Of a stretch of DNA of 64,000 nucleotides, positions 1-10,723 are shown in pieces. Position 1 is the first letter of the stretch. Each line of letters opens with the position of its first letter. Location of the stretch: contig CAWJNX010000001.1 in NCBI GenBank assembly GCA_963844395.1, positions 248,001-312,000 of the forward strand, given 5' to 3'. The notes beneath the pieces are model-generated. The model ran no database searches and was not told the DNA's origin. It was given only the letters and a program-made list of their open reading frames with translations. Made by a program: the position numbers and the translations under genes. Source of the stretch: VRUE01 sp963844395 (GTDB lineage: Bacteria > Actinomycetota > Thermoleophilia > Solirubrobacterales > 70-9).

Positions 1-773
1 TATGCCGAGCTCCCGCAGCTGCTGCGCCGGAGTGAAGAAGTTGCGGTAGGCGAGGCTGGTGGCGACCAGGGCGGCGATCGAGACGCTTCCCAGCAGCGCG
101 TAGAGGAGGATCAGCTGCAGGCGGACCGCGTCGGCCGGCTCGGCTCCGGCGAGCAGCATGCCGACCATCGTGCCGGGGAAGAAGATCAGGCCGGTCGTCT
201 TGGTCGAGTCGATCAGGGCGATCGTCCCCGAGCGCAGGGCGCGGCGGACGGTCGGCGCCGCGCGCCTCGCGCGCGGTGGCTCCGAGCGCCAGCGTGCCCT
301 CGATCCGCGCCCGCGAGTCGGCGACCTCGTCGCCGAGCCGGTTCAGCGCCACCGCGGCCGCGGTCATCGCGTTGCCGATCACCATGCCGCCGACCGGGAC
401 CAGGTAGCGCGGCGTCGGCTCGAAGATGCCGAGCGCGACGACCAGGCCGAGCGTGGTCGCTCCCGCCGCCGTGAGGGCGATCAGCAGCGGCCAGAAGGCG
501 CCGGGGACCCGCTTGGCACGGCCGCGCGCGGTGATCGCGCCGAAGAGGACCATCACGGCGAGCAGCACCAGGACCAGCCAGATCGTGTCCGCCTCGAAGA
601 TCAGCTCGATCGCGTAGCCGATCGCGGTGAGCTGGACGAAGGAGCGGATCGCGGCCTCGGCGATGTCGCCCTCCAGGTCGGCGCGCCGCCAGAAGCGAGA
701 TCGCGGCGGCGAGTGCGACCAGCGCGAGGGCGGCGGCGACCTGTCCCAGCGAGACGTCGATCGAGGCACTCAT
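1..773 (-). CDS. fetB: FetB-like ABC transporter permease (partial, frameshifted)
   Basis: Membrane permease of a FetAB/UPF0014-type ABC exporter; family members have been linked to iron efflux. The ATG overlaps the stop of the ATPase gene (ATGA). The first ~32 residues begin MSASIDVSLGQ and form a hydrophobic helix. A one-base frame change near 690 then moves the reading frame, which continues with family-typical text (GDIAEAAIRSFVQLTAIGYA, later a VPVGGMVIGNAMTAAAVALN segment) off the left window edge. Several hydrophobic segments follow. The protein is cut by the window border, so the C-terminus is unknown. Family assignment is good; the substrate is inferred from family only. Confidence 0.8.
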
Positions 774-1434
774 GCCAACGCCTCCTCGAGCGGCCGGACG
801 CGACAACCCGTCCCGCCTCCAGGCGCAGTGCGCTGTCGGCCAGCCGCCGCGCCTGCTCGGGGTCGTGGCTGACGACGACCAGCGAAATCTCCAGCTCGCG
901 GCGCAGCCGCGCCAGCGTCGCCTCGACCTCGTCACGGGCGGCCTGGTCGAGCGCCGAGGTCGGCTCGTCGAGCAGCAGGACGCGCGGTTCCTGGCTCAGC
1001 GCCCGGGCCAGCATCGCCCGCTGCCGCTCGCCGACGGAGAGCTCGCCGACGTCGCGCTCGGCGAAGCCGGGATCGAGGCCGGCAAGGCGCAGGCAGCGCT
1101 CGGCATCGAGCTCGACCCCGGCCAGCTCGGCGGCGTAGCGCAGGTTCGACTCGACCGTCCCGTCGAGCAGCGCCGGCAGCTGCGGCACCAGCGAGACCTC
1201 GCGCCGCAGCGCCAGCGGGTCGTACTCGAGCAGCGGCCGGTCGCGGTAGGAGATCGTGCCGCGATCGGGGTCGGCGAGCCGGTTGAGAAGGCGCAGCAGC
1301 GTCGACTTGCCGCTGCCCGAGGGCCCGACGACCGCGGTCGCGCCGGCCGGGATCTCGGCGCTGACCGAGTCGAGGACCCGGCGGCCGCCGCGGCTGAGGC
1401 CGATCTCGCGAAGCTCGAACAGCACGCCGGCCAT
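770..1434 (-). CDS. fetA: FetA-like ABC transporter ATPase
   Basis: ATP-binding subunit paired with the downstream permease. Walker A GPSGSGKST lies at about residues 38-46, the signature LSVGERQR at ~131-138, Walker B LLLDEPTSALDQA just after, and the H-loop VVVSHD near 188. The length (~220 aa) fits a single-domain ATPase. The last codons need a one-base correction near 800; in the corrected frame the protein ends RPLEEALA and its TGA overlaps the permease ATG by ATGA. The uncorrected frame runs on through the permease gene. It is transcribed away from ku, 93 bp distant. Confidence 0.85.
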
Positions 1435-1527
1435 GATCCCGCACCGCCCGCAAGATGCATCCCGGCGCGATGGGCCTCCAGCGGCGGGCGGTGCGCGGCT
1501 GCGAGAATCCGGGTAGGTGATTCGCTG

Positions 1528-2426
1528 ATGGCAAGAGCTATTTGGAGCGGAACGATCAGCTTCGGGCTACTGAACGTGCCCGTCAAGCTCTACAGCGCGG
1601 TGGCGCGCCGCGGCATCTCACTGCGCGAGATCCGCGAGTCCGACGGCGCCCGCATCCGCCACCGCCGCGTCGCCGAAGGGACCGACGAGGAGGTCCCCTA
1701 CGAGGAGATCGTCAAGGCCTTCGAGATCACGCCCGACCGCTACGTGCCGCTGAGCAAAGACGAGATGGCGGCGATGGCGCCGGAGAAGACGCGCGCGATC
1801 GAGGTTCAGGACTTCGTCGACCTCGAGGAGATCGACCCGATCTACTTCGACAGCCCCTACTACCTGGGGCCGGCGGACGGCGCCGAGAAAGCGTATTCGC
1901 TGCTCGCCAAAGCGATGGAAGAGTCGGGCAAGGTGGCGGTCGCCCGCTTCGTCTTCCGCAACAAGGAGCACTTGGCGGCGCTGCGTCCTGGCAACGGGGT
2001 GCTGACCCTGACCACGATGCGCTTCGCCGACGAGGTCGTGCCGCCTTCCGAACTGGACGACGTGCTGCCCTCCGAGCAGCCCAAAGTCGGCAAACGCGAG
2101 GTCGAGATGGCGGAGCAGCTGATCGAGTCCCTGACCCGCGACTTCGACCCGAGCGCCTATCGCGACGAGTACCGCGAGCAGCTGATGGCGCTGATCGAAC
2201 AGAAGGCCGAAGGCAAGGACATCGTCGCCGCCCCGCAGGAGGAGCGGGAGCCGACCAAGGCGCCCGACCTGATGAGCGCGCTGGAGGAAAGCATCGCCGC
2301 CGTGAAGGGCAAAGGCGACGGCAAGGCGGGCAAGCCTGCCTCGAAGGAAAAAGCCGAAAGCCGCGCCGAAAAAAGCCGCCTCGCGTTCGAAGCCCTCCGC
2401 GTTCAAAAGCCAAATCCTCGAAATAG
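1528..2426 (+). CDS. ku: Non-homologous end-joining protein Ku
   Basis: DNA-end-binding Ku of bacterial NHEJ. The ATG at 1528 gives MARAIWSGTISFGLLNVPVK, the standard bacterial Ku N-terminus, followed by the conserved barrel-core segments (EVPYEEIVKAFE, YLGPADGAEKAYSLLAKAM, ALRPGNGVLTLTTMRFADEV). Length of ~299 aa is typical. The lysine-rich tail (ending KAKSSK at 2426) is in another frame than the core, so a one-base change lies at about 2345-2390. Without it the frame reads on into ligD. The polymerase gene starts 4 bp later, so the two are co-transcribed as a break-repair pair. Confidence 0.9.
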
Positions 2427-2429
2427 CCG

Positions 2430-3340
2430 GTGGGCTCCGGTCGGCAGGTCGAGGTCGACGGCCGTGAGCTGAAGCTCACCAACCTCGACAAGGTCCTCTA
2501 CCCGAAGGCCGGGTTCACCAAGGGTGAGGTCGTCGACTACTACGCCAAGGTCGCGGAGGCGATCGTCCCCCACCTCCAGGGCCGGGCGCTGACCCTGCGG
2601 CGCTTACCCGGAAGGGGTCGACGACCCGATGCCGCCTTCTTCGAGAAGCGCTGCCCCAAACACCGGCCCGAGTGGGTGAGGACGGCCGCTGGTGCCAGCC
2701 GAGAAGGACGACGATCGACTTCTGCGTCTGCGATGACCTGCCGACGCTGGTCTGGATGGCGCAGCTGGCGGCGATCGAGCTGCACCCCTCGCTCTCGCTG
2801 GCCAACGATCTCGATCGGCCCACCGTGCTTGCCTTCGACCTCGACCCGGGCCCGCCAGCCGATGTGATCGACTGCTGCCGGATCGCCCTGCGGCTGCGCG
2901 AGCTGTTCGACCACTTCGGCGTCGAGTGCTTCCCGAAGACCTCGGGCTCGAAGGGCCTACAGGTTTACGTGCCGCTGAACACGAAGACGAGCTACGAGGA
3001 GACGAAACCGCTCGCCCGGGCGATCGCCCAGCTGCTTGAGAAGCAGACTCCCAAAGAGGTCGTCTCGAAGATGAAAAAGGTCGATCGCAAAGGCAAGGTC
3101 TTCGTCGACTGGTCCCAGAACCACGCCCGCAAAACGACGATCGCCGTCTACTCCCTACGCGCCCGCGAGCGGCCGACCGTCTCCACTCCCGTCGCCTGGG
3201 ATGAGGTCGAAGGCGCCCTGGAGCGCGACGACCGCGAGTGCCTCGTCTTCGAGGCCGCCGACGTACTGGAGCGCATCGACCGCGACGGCGACCTCTTCGC
3301 CCCAGTGCTGGAGCTGAAGCAGGAGCTGCCGGAGCTTTAG
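2430..3340 (+). CDS. ligD: LigD-type NHEJ polymerase domain protein
   Basis: Stand-alone polymerase/primase module of LigD, which adds nucleotides at Ku-bound ends. The GTG at 2430 gives GSGRQVEVDGRELKLTNLDK, then VLYPKAGFTKGEVVDYYAKV, RYPEGVDDP, FFEKRCPKH, IDFCVCDDLPTLVWMAQLAA, the catalytic acidic pair FDLDPGPPAD, and SGSKGLQVYVPL. About 300 aa, as expected for the polymerase domain only; no ligase or nuclease domain is present here. Three small frame changes (near 2605, 2635 and 2690) break the N-terminal third. The two near 2605 and 2635 compensate each other. The gene follows ku by 4 bp. Confidence 0.88.
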
Positions 3341-3377
3341 ATCAGTCGCCGCCTCCTCCGCTTCGCGTCCGGGGCGG

Positions 3378-4888
3378 CTAGAGCGCCTGGCGGACCACGG
3401 GCTGGCGGGTCGCCTTGACCTCGTCGAGGCGGCGGACTGGGGTCGTGTAGGGGGCCTGCTTGGCGACGTCGGGATCGCGGTCGGCCTCGGTGAGGATCTC
3501 CTCGATCGCGTCGGCGAAGGTGTCGATGCTCTCCTTGGTCTCGGTCTCGGTCGGCTCGACCATCAGCGCCTCCTCAACCAGGAGCGGGAAGTAAACGGTC
3601 GGCGGATGGAAGCCGAAGTCGAGCAGACGCTTGGCGAGGTCGAGGGTGGTGACTCCCAGCTCTCGCTTCATCGGCTTGCCGGAGAGGACGAACTCGTGCA
3701 TGCAGTGGCGGTCGAAGGCGACCGGCAGACACTTGGCTGCGCGCCCCTGCGCGAGTCGCGCCTTGAGGTAGTTGGCGTTGAGGACCGCGGTCTCCGACGC
3801 CTCGGCGAGGCCGTCAGCGCCGAGGCTGAGGATGTAGGCGTAGGAGCGGACGAAGACGCCGAAGTTGCCCTGGAAGCCGCGCAGGCGGCCAATCGACTTG
3901 GGGCGCTCGAGGTCGAGGTCGTAGAAGGGGGCGCTGCCGTTCTCGCCGCTGCGCTTGACCACCTGAGGCCGCGGCAGGAAGGGCTCGATCCGCTCCGAGA
4001 CGGCAATCGGTCCCGCTCCGGGGCCGCCGCCGCCGTGTGGCTGGCTGAATGACTTGTGCAGGTTGACGTGGACGATGTCGAAGCCCATGTCGCCGGGCCG
4101 CGACTTGCCCATCACCGCATTGAGGTTGGCCCCGTCGTAGTAGAGGGTTCCGCCGGCCGCGTGGATCAGTGCGGCGATCTCGGCGATGTTCTCGTCGAAG
4201 AGGCCGAGCGTGTTGGGGTTGGTCAGCATCAGGCAGGCGACCTCGTCGGAGACCTTGGCGCGCAGGTCGTCCATGTCCACCCCGCCCTCGGCGTTCGTCG
4301 CCACCTTGACCGCCTCGTAGCCGGCCATCGTCACCGAGGCGGGGTTGGTGCCGTGGGCGGTATCGGGCGCCAGCACCTTGGTCCGCGCTTCGCCGCGGTC
4401 GGCGTGGAAGGCGCGGGTCAGCAGCAGCCCAGCCAGCTCCCCGTGCGACCCAGCCGACGGCTGCAGGCTGACGTGCGGCAGCCCGCAAATCTCCGCCAGC
4501 GACTCCTGCAGCAGCCACATCAGCTCCAGCGCCCCCTGGGCGCGGCGCGGGTCCTGCGCTGGATGGAGACGAGCGTGCCCGGGCAGCGCTGCGACCCGCT
4601 CGTTGAGCCGTGGGTTGTGCTTCATCGTGCAGGAACCGAGCGGGTAGAAGCCGCTGTCGAGGTCGAAATTGCGGCGCGAGAGACGGTTGTAGTGGCGGAC
4701 GATCTCCGGCTCGGCGATCTCGGGCAGGCGCGGCGGCTCCGCGCGCAGCAGCTTCGCCGGGATCAGCTCCTCCAGCGGCGGCTCGGGAACGCCGGCGTCG
4801 GGCAGGACGGCGGCGCGCCGGCCGGGCTTCGATTTCTCGAAGATCGTATGCGCGCGTTCGCGCTGCATCGGGGTCTCGGTCATTGCCA

Positions 4889-4889
<1 letters not shown>
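3378..4889 (-). CDS. gcvPB: Glycine dehydrogenase (decarboxylating) subunit 2
   Basis: PLP-dependent half of the split P-protein: it decarboxylates glycine and passes aminomethyl to lipoyl-GcvH. 503 aa, intact. The PLP-lysine motif is HVNLHKSFSQPHGGGGPG around residue 275; YPLGSCTMKHNPR near 85 and APDTAHGTNPASV near 175 are typical of this subunit. The ATG shares one base with the TGA of gcvPA, so translation is coupled. It is the last gene of the gcvT-H-PA-PB operon and ends 37 bp from the convergent ligD-pol. Confidence 0.96.
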
Positions 4890-6299
<1,410 letters not shown>

Positions 6300-6337
6300 A
6301 CAGCTCAAGGCTACGCGAGGCCGGGAGCGGGCCTGAC

Positions 6338-6745
6338 TCACGCGTTTTCCAGCAGCTTGCGGTATTCGGCGGCGTCGTGCAGGGCCTCGGCCTCGTTCGT
6401 CTGGGTCAGCCTCACCTTGATCAGCCAGCCGTCGCCGTAGGGGTCCTCGTTGATCTTCTCCGGGTTGTCGGCGAGCGCGTCGTTGACCTCGATTACCTCG
6501 CCGGACATCGGCGCGATCACGTCGGAGACCGCCTTCACCGACTCGACCTCGGCGTAGGAGGAGTCTTTGTCGACCGTCGCGCCGACCTCCGGTGGGTCGT
6601 AGAAGACGACCTCGCCGAGGCTGTCCTGGGCGTACCAGGTGATCCCGAAGACGGCGTGGTCCTCGCCCTCCAGCCGCGCCCAGTCGTGCTGGTCGTGGTA
6701 GAGCAGGTCGTCGGGATAGTTCGCTGGTCGCCTCGGCCACGTCAT
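6338..6745 (-). CDS. gcvH: Glycine cleavage system H protein
   Basis: Lipoyl carrier of the glycine cleavage system. The ATG at 6745 overlaps the gcvT stop (ATGA) and gives MTWPRRPANYPDDLLYHDQH. The lipoylation lysine sits in AEVESVKAVSDV near residue 70, followed by the conserved APMSGEVIEVNDALADNPEK. 135 aa, the usual size, intact. An upstream in-frame extension exists, but it is the C-terminal coding region of gcvT read out of frame, so the internal ATG is the correct start. Confidence 0.95.
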   Translation of the reverse strand: MTWPRRPANYPDDLLYHDQHDWARLEGEDHAVFGITWYAQDSLGEVVFYDPPEVGATVDKDSSYAEVESVKAVSDVIAPMSGEVIEVNDALADNPEKINEDPYGDGWLIKVRLTQTNEAEALHDAAEYRKLLENA

Positions 6746-7817
6746 CTCTCCTTCTCGTAGAGGGGCTTGGAAGCTATCCGGGCGGCGCGGCAGTTTGCCC
6801 CGCACGTCGATCTCTACCTCGGTCCCCGGCTCGGCGAGATCGGAGCGCAGGTAGGCCATCCCGATCCCGACCTCAAGCGAGGGCGAGAAGCTGCCGCTGG
6901 TGACGACGCCGACCGGCTCGTCGCCGGCGAGTACCGGGTTGCCTTGGCGGGGGATGCCGGGGCCCTCGATCCGGAAGGGCGCCAGCCGCTCGGCGGTGCT
7001 CTCGGCGCGCGCCCGGGCGACCGCCTCGGCGCCGACGAACCCGGTCTCCTCACGGCAGCACCAGCCGAGCCCGGCTTCGATCGGATTGTGGTCGGGTCCG
7101 AGGTCATTGCCATGCAGGGGGAAGCAGACCTCGAGCCGCAGCGTGTCGCGGGCGCCGAGGCCGCAGGGGACGACGCCGGCGTCGAGCAGCTCTGCCCAGA
7201 TCGCGGTGCGCCACGTCGGGGTCGATCAGGAGCTCGACCCCATCCTCGCCGGTGTAGCCGGTGCCGCAGGCGAGCGCCGGGCGGCTGCCGATCCGTGCCG
7301 TCGCGACCCGCATCCGCGGAGGCAGCTCGATCCCAAGCGTCCCCTTGACGATCCGCCGCGCGTGCGGACCCTGCACCGCCAGCATCGCGTAGCGGTCGGC
7401 GACGTCGCGGACGGAGACGTCGAACTCGCGGCTCCAGCGACCGAGCCAGGCGAGATCGGTCTCGTGATTGGCCGAGTTGGTGACGAGCAGGTAACGGTCG
7501 CCCCCAAGCCGATAGGCAAAGAGGTCGTCGAGGACGCCGCCCTCCTCATTGCAGAGGCAGGAGTACTGGGCGCCGCCGGCAGCGATAGCGGCAACCTCGT
7601 TGGAGAGGGCGCGCTGCAGAAAGGCGAGCGCACCCGGCCCCTCGACCTCGACCTCGCCCATGTGGGAGACGTCGAACATGCCGGCGAAGGTCCGTACCGC
7701 CGAATGCTCCTCCCGGATTCCCTCGTACTGCACCGGCATCTCCCAGCCGGCGAAGGGAACAAGCTTCGCCCCGAGCTCGACGTGCTTTTCGTACAAGGGC
7801 GTGCGCAGCAAGGTCAC
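6742..7817 (-). CDS. gcvT: Aminomethyltransferase (glycine cleavage T protein)
   Basis: Transfers the methylene group from aminomethyl-GcvH to tetrahydrofolate and releases ammonia. The GTG at 7817 gives VTLLRTPLYEKHVELGAKLV, then FAGWEMPVQYEGIREEHSAV, FDVSHMGEVEVEGP and ACGTGYTGEDGVELL, all family hallmarks. Frame changes near 7205 and 6790 split it; corrected text includes LEVCFPLHGNDL and EVGIGMAYLRSDLAEPGTEV. ~358 aa. First gene of the gcv operon. No glycine riboswitch could be recognised upstream; a large inverted repeat (7849-7956) separates it from ftsZ. Confidence 0.93.
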
Positions 7818-7848
7818 GGCGCGCAAGGCTATTGCGTAGAGCCCGCGT

Positions 7849-7956
7849 GGGTCGCAGTCGGATGCCCTCTCCAGGAGGCTCAGGCGGGACGCCCCGAAGC
7901 ACGCCAAACGATCGGCTGCGCAACGGCCTCATGGGGAGGGCATCCGACTGCGACCC
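7849..7956. repeat. Large inverted-repeat element F (108 bp) between ftsZ and gcvT
   Basis: 24-nt arms at 7849-7872 and 7933-7956 match 23 of 24 (the odd pair is G-U), separated by 60 nt. It fills the ftsZ-gcvT gap. There is no T-run at the end, so it is not a standard intrinsic terminator. It has the same format as elements at 15847-15967 and 19856-19975, also in gaps of this operon. It may be a small non-autonomous mobile element, an mRNA-stability hairpin or a terminator. Confidence 0.7.
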
Positions 7957-7972
7957 CCTCCGAGCCCGGTCG

Positions 7973-9052
7973 CTAGTCCTTCAGGAAACCGGGGACGTCG
8001 ATGTCGTCGTCGCTCACCCGCAGTTTGCGGATGTCGGTGTCCTCGGCCGAGATCCGCGGCCGGCTCTCGTAGCGGCGGCGCACCCGCTGCGGCGAGCGGG
8101 CGAGCAGCTCGAAGCCCTCGAAGCCGGTGGCGATCACCGTGACCCGCACCTCGTCGCGCATCGACTGGTCGACGACCGAGCCGAAGATGATGTTGGCGTT
8201 CTCGTCGGCTTCGGCCTGGACCAGCTGGGCTGCCTCGTTGACCTCGAACAGGCCGAGGTCCTCGGGGCCGGTGATGTTGAGCAGCATCCCGGTCGCGCCC
8301 TTGATCGACTCCTCGATCAGCGGTGAGGTGACCGCCGCCTTGGCGGCGTCGACCGCCCGCGACTCGCCCGATGCGGCGCCGACGCCCATCAGCGCCGAGC
8401 CAGCGTCGCGCATGATCGTGCGCACGTCGGCGAAGTCGAGGTTGATCAGGCCGGGGATCGTGATCAGGTCGGTGATCCCCTGCACGCCCTGGCGCAAAAT
8501 GTCGTCGGCTTGACGGAAGGCCTCGAGCACACTGGTGCGGCGCTCCACCGCCTGCAGCAGCTTCTCATTGGGAACGATGATCAGGGTGTCGACGTTGTTG
8601 CGAAGCTTCTCGATCCCCTCAAGTGCCTGCTGCATCCGCCGCTTGCCCTCGAACTCGAACGGCTTGGTGACCGCGCCCACCGTCAGGGCGCCGATCTCCT
8701 CCTTGGCGATCTCGGCGATGACCGGTGCCGAGCCGGTGCCGGTGCCGCCGCCCTCGCCGGCGGTGACGAAGACCATGTCGGCGCCCTTCAGCGCCTCCTT
8801 GATCTCGTCGCGGCTCTCCGCCGCGGCGCCCGCCCCGACCTCGGGGTTGCCGCCGGCGCCGAGGCCGCGGGTCAGCTCCTGGCCGATCGAGAGCTTGATG
8901 TCGGCGTCGCAGGCTTGCAGTGCCTGCGCGTCGGTATTGACGGCGACGAACTCGACGCCACGGATGCCGGCATCGACCATGCGGCTGACCGCATTGGTAC
9001 CGCCGCCGCCAGCTCCGACGACCTTTATCACGGCCAGGTAAGTGGATTCCAT
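7973..9052 (-). CDS. ftsZ: Cell division protein FtsZ
   Basis: Tubulin-like GTPase that forms the division ring. 359 aa, intact. The GTP-binding tubulin signature GEGGGTGTGSAP lies near residue 100, the nucleotide-binding GAGGGGTNAVSRM at 13-25, the T7-loop NLDFADVRTIM near 200, and the C-terminal docking peptide DIDVPGFLKD ends the protein. The ATG at 9052 is preceded by GGGAG. It is the last division gene of the dcw cluster, has its own promoter (9177-9205), and no ftsA precedes it, as usual in actinobacteria. Confidence 0.98.
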   Translation of the reverse strand: MESTYLAVIKVVGAGGGGTNAVSRMVDAGIRGVEFVAVNTDAQALQACDADIKLSIGQELTRGLGAGGNPEVGAGAAAESRDEIKEALKGADMVFVTAGEGGGTGTGSAPVIAEIAKEEIGALTVGAVTKPFEFEGKRRMQQALEGIEKLRNNVDTLIIVPNEKLLQAVERRTSVLEAFRQADDILRQGVQGITDLITIPGLINLDFADVRTIMRDAGSALMGVGAASGESRAVDAAKAAVTSPLIEESIKGATGMLLNITGPEDLGLFEVNEAAQLVQAEADENANIIFGSVVDQSMRDEVRVTVIATGFEGFELLARSPQRVRRRYESRPRISAEDTDIRKLRVSDDDIDVPGFLKD

Positions 9053-9176
9053 CTCCCGATTTCTCCAGCTCGCCGCCCTCTGAGAGGTTGGCGTTCGAGT
9101 TGAGCCCTTATTCCGTCCGAGGCTTCAGCAAGGCTTAAGGGTTCGCGGCCTCCGCTGAAGCACGGAAATTGCGCTC

Positions 9177-9205
9177 AACGTAAGGCATTCCGGGCTCTCT
9201 GTCAA
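9177..9205 (-). promoter_or_regulatory. Sigma-A type promoter of ftsZ
   Basis: Read on the minus strand: -35 TTGACA (9205-9200), 17-bp spacer, -10 TACGTT (9182-9177). It lies in the 232-bp gap between ftsQ and ftsZ, about 125 bp before the ftsZ start. The perfect -35 and ideal spacing make a dedicated ftsZ promoter likely. The remainder of the gap holds no gene I can support. Confidence 0.75.
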
Positions 9206-9284
9206 ACGCACGGGAGGCATCCTGCAGCGCCGACTCTCGAGTCTTACTTGAGACTTTGTCCATTCTAACCCTGTGGTCGAGGGT

Positions 9285-9833
9285 TCAGGGAACGGGCGGA
9301 AGCGTATGCCCAGAGCCACCTACCGTTGGGCGGCGCGGCGCATGCAGGTTGACATAATCGAGCGCTTCGATCGAGGGATCGGCGAGCACCGCCGTGGCGG
9401 CGCGCCACTTCTCCCCCAGCCGCGAAGCGTCCCCGAAGCGCAATTCGATCCCCGAGCGCAGCTCGACGTCCACCCCGCTTTCACCGTAATAGCTGCTTTC
9501 GAGGTAGGGCCGCAGCGCCGCCGGGGCGGCCCCGAGGACACGGGCCTGTTCCAGCATCGGCCCGCCCAACCGTCCCTTGCTCGGCGGCTCCGAAAGGGGC
9601 AGCCGCGGCAGCTGCAGCTCTTCGGAGAGCGGCAGCCACTCGAGGATCGCGCCGTTGGCACCTACCGCCACCGCTTCAGACCCGCTGCCGATCGTCGCCG
9701 TCGCCGTCGGCGGGCTGAACCGCGGCGCGACGGTGGAGTCGCGTACGAGGAAGGCGTAGGCGGCTCCCGCCAGAACGGCGACCAGAAGCAACGTGAGCAG
9801 CACCCGCCTCACAGGTCCCAGCCGTCGGGCCAC
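9285..9833 (-). CDS. ftsQ: FtsQ/DivIB-like cell division protein
   Basis: Short bitopic protein (182 aa) in the ftsQ position between murB and ftsZ. Basic N-terminus, one membrane helix (VLLTLLLVAVLAGAAYAFLV, residues ~11-30), then an extracytoplasmic region. The C-terminal part (SGIELRFGDASRLGEKWRAA, ALDYVNLHAPRRPTVGG) matches the FtsQ beta domain, in which the chain computes a difference of loads and ends in a 'yvdlr.p.rp' strand. The N-terminal POTRA domain is short or diverged. It overlaps the 3' end of murB by 25 bp. Role from position plus C-terminal pattern. Confidence 0.8.
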   Translation of the reverse strand: MARRLGPVRRVLLTLLLVAVLAGAAYAFLVRDSTVAPRFSPPTATATIGSGSEAVAVGANGAILEWLPLSEELQLPRLPLSEPPSKGRLGGPMLEQARVLGAAPAALRPYLESSYYGESGVDVELRSGIELRFGDASRLGEKWRAATAVLADPSIEALDYVNLHAPRRPTVGGSGHTLPPVP

Positions 9834-10723
9834 TTCACCTCCCCCAGCACCTGCACCTCGGGCTCGAGGGCAACGCCGAAGTGCCTATGTACCCGGCGCC
9901 GACCCTCCGCCATCAGCTCCAGCACATCGGCGGTAGTCGCCCCGTCCGCGTTCTCGACGAAGTTGGCGTGCTTGGGGGAGAAGCGGGCGCCGCCGACCTG
10001 TAGTCCCCGGCAACCGGCCGCCTCGAGCAGTTGCCCCGCCGTGCGTCCCTCGGCTTGTTTGTCCTCCGGGTTCTTGAAGGTCGAGCCGAAGGTCTTGATC
10101 CCCGATGGCTGGGCCTCGTGGCGACGCTCGCGCATGGCGGCCATCGTCGCCTTGATCGCCTTTGGCTCCCCAGGCTCCAGCGAGAACGACGCCCGGGCAA
10201 CCACCTCGTGCCCGCCGAGGTTCGAGCTGCGATAGGTGAAGCCAAGCCGATCGGGCTGGCGACGCTCGCTGCCGGCCGGGGTGACGATGTCAACCCACTC
10301 CAGCACCCGGGCGAGCTGACCGCCATAGGCATTGGCGTTCATCTTCACCGCGCCGCCGACCGTGCCCGGGATGTTGACGCCGAACTCGAGACCGGTCAGA
10401 CCCCAGCCTGCCGCCTTGGCGGCGGCCGAGGGAAGCCGAGCGCCACCGCCGCAGAGCAGCCGCTCGCCCTCCCGGGCGACCGCGGCAAGCTCGCCGTCGA
10501 GCTTCAACGCCAGGCCGCGGAAGCCGTCGTCGGCGACCAACAAGTTGGAGCCAGAGCCGACGACCCCGATCGCGAGGCCCTCGGCGTCGGCCCAGGCGAG
10601 CTGCTCGCTAAGGCGCACCTCGTTTTCGGGACGCGCGAACCAGTCGGCGCTGCCTCCGGTGCGGATCGTGGTCAGGCGGGCGAGCGAGAAATTCTGCCGG
10701 ACGCCCTCCGGCACCGGGCTCAC
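9809..10723 (-). CDS. murB: UDP-N-acetylenolpyruvoylglucosamine reductase
   Basis: FAD enzyme reducing UDP-GlcNAc-enolpyruvate to UDP-MurNAc. 304 aa, intact. TTIRTGGSADWFARPENEVR opens the FAD-binding domain; GVVGSGSNLLVADDGFRGL, LEFGVNIPGTVGGAVKMNAN and GSTFKNPEDK follow, with AGCRGLQVGGARFSPKHANF near the C-terminus. The absence of the Tyr loop of type I MurB and the short form fit type II. It overlaps the murC stop by 4 bp (ATGA) and ftsQ by 25 bp. Confidence 0.96.
   Translation of the reverse strand: MSPVPEGVRQNFSLARLTTIRTGGSADWFARPENEVRLSEQLAWADAEGLAIGVVGSGSNLLVADDGFRGLALKLDGELAAVAREGERLLCGGGARLPSAAAKAAGWGLTGLEFGVNIPGTVGGAVKMNANAYGGQLARVLEWVDIVTPAGSERRQPDRLGFTYRSSNLGGHEVVARASFSLEPGEPKAIKATMAAMRERRHEAQPSGIKTFGSTFKNPEDKQAEGRTAGQLLEAAGCRGLQVGGARFSPKHANFVENADGATTADVLELMAEGRRRVHRHFGVALEPEVQVLGEVKWPDGWDL

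Noticed and set aside
772..2472. A 566-codon plus-strand frame starting far upstream of Ku
   Set aside because: The upstream part is antisense to the ABC ATPase gene and has no family similarity. Ku begins at 1528 with the standard N-terminus.
7818..7972. Glycine riboswitch ahead of gcvT
   Set aside because: The gap holds a single large inverted repeat. I could not recognise the conserved tandem glycine aptamer elements.
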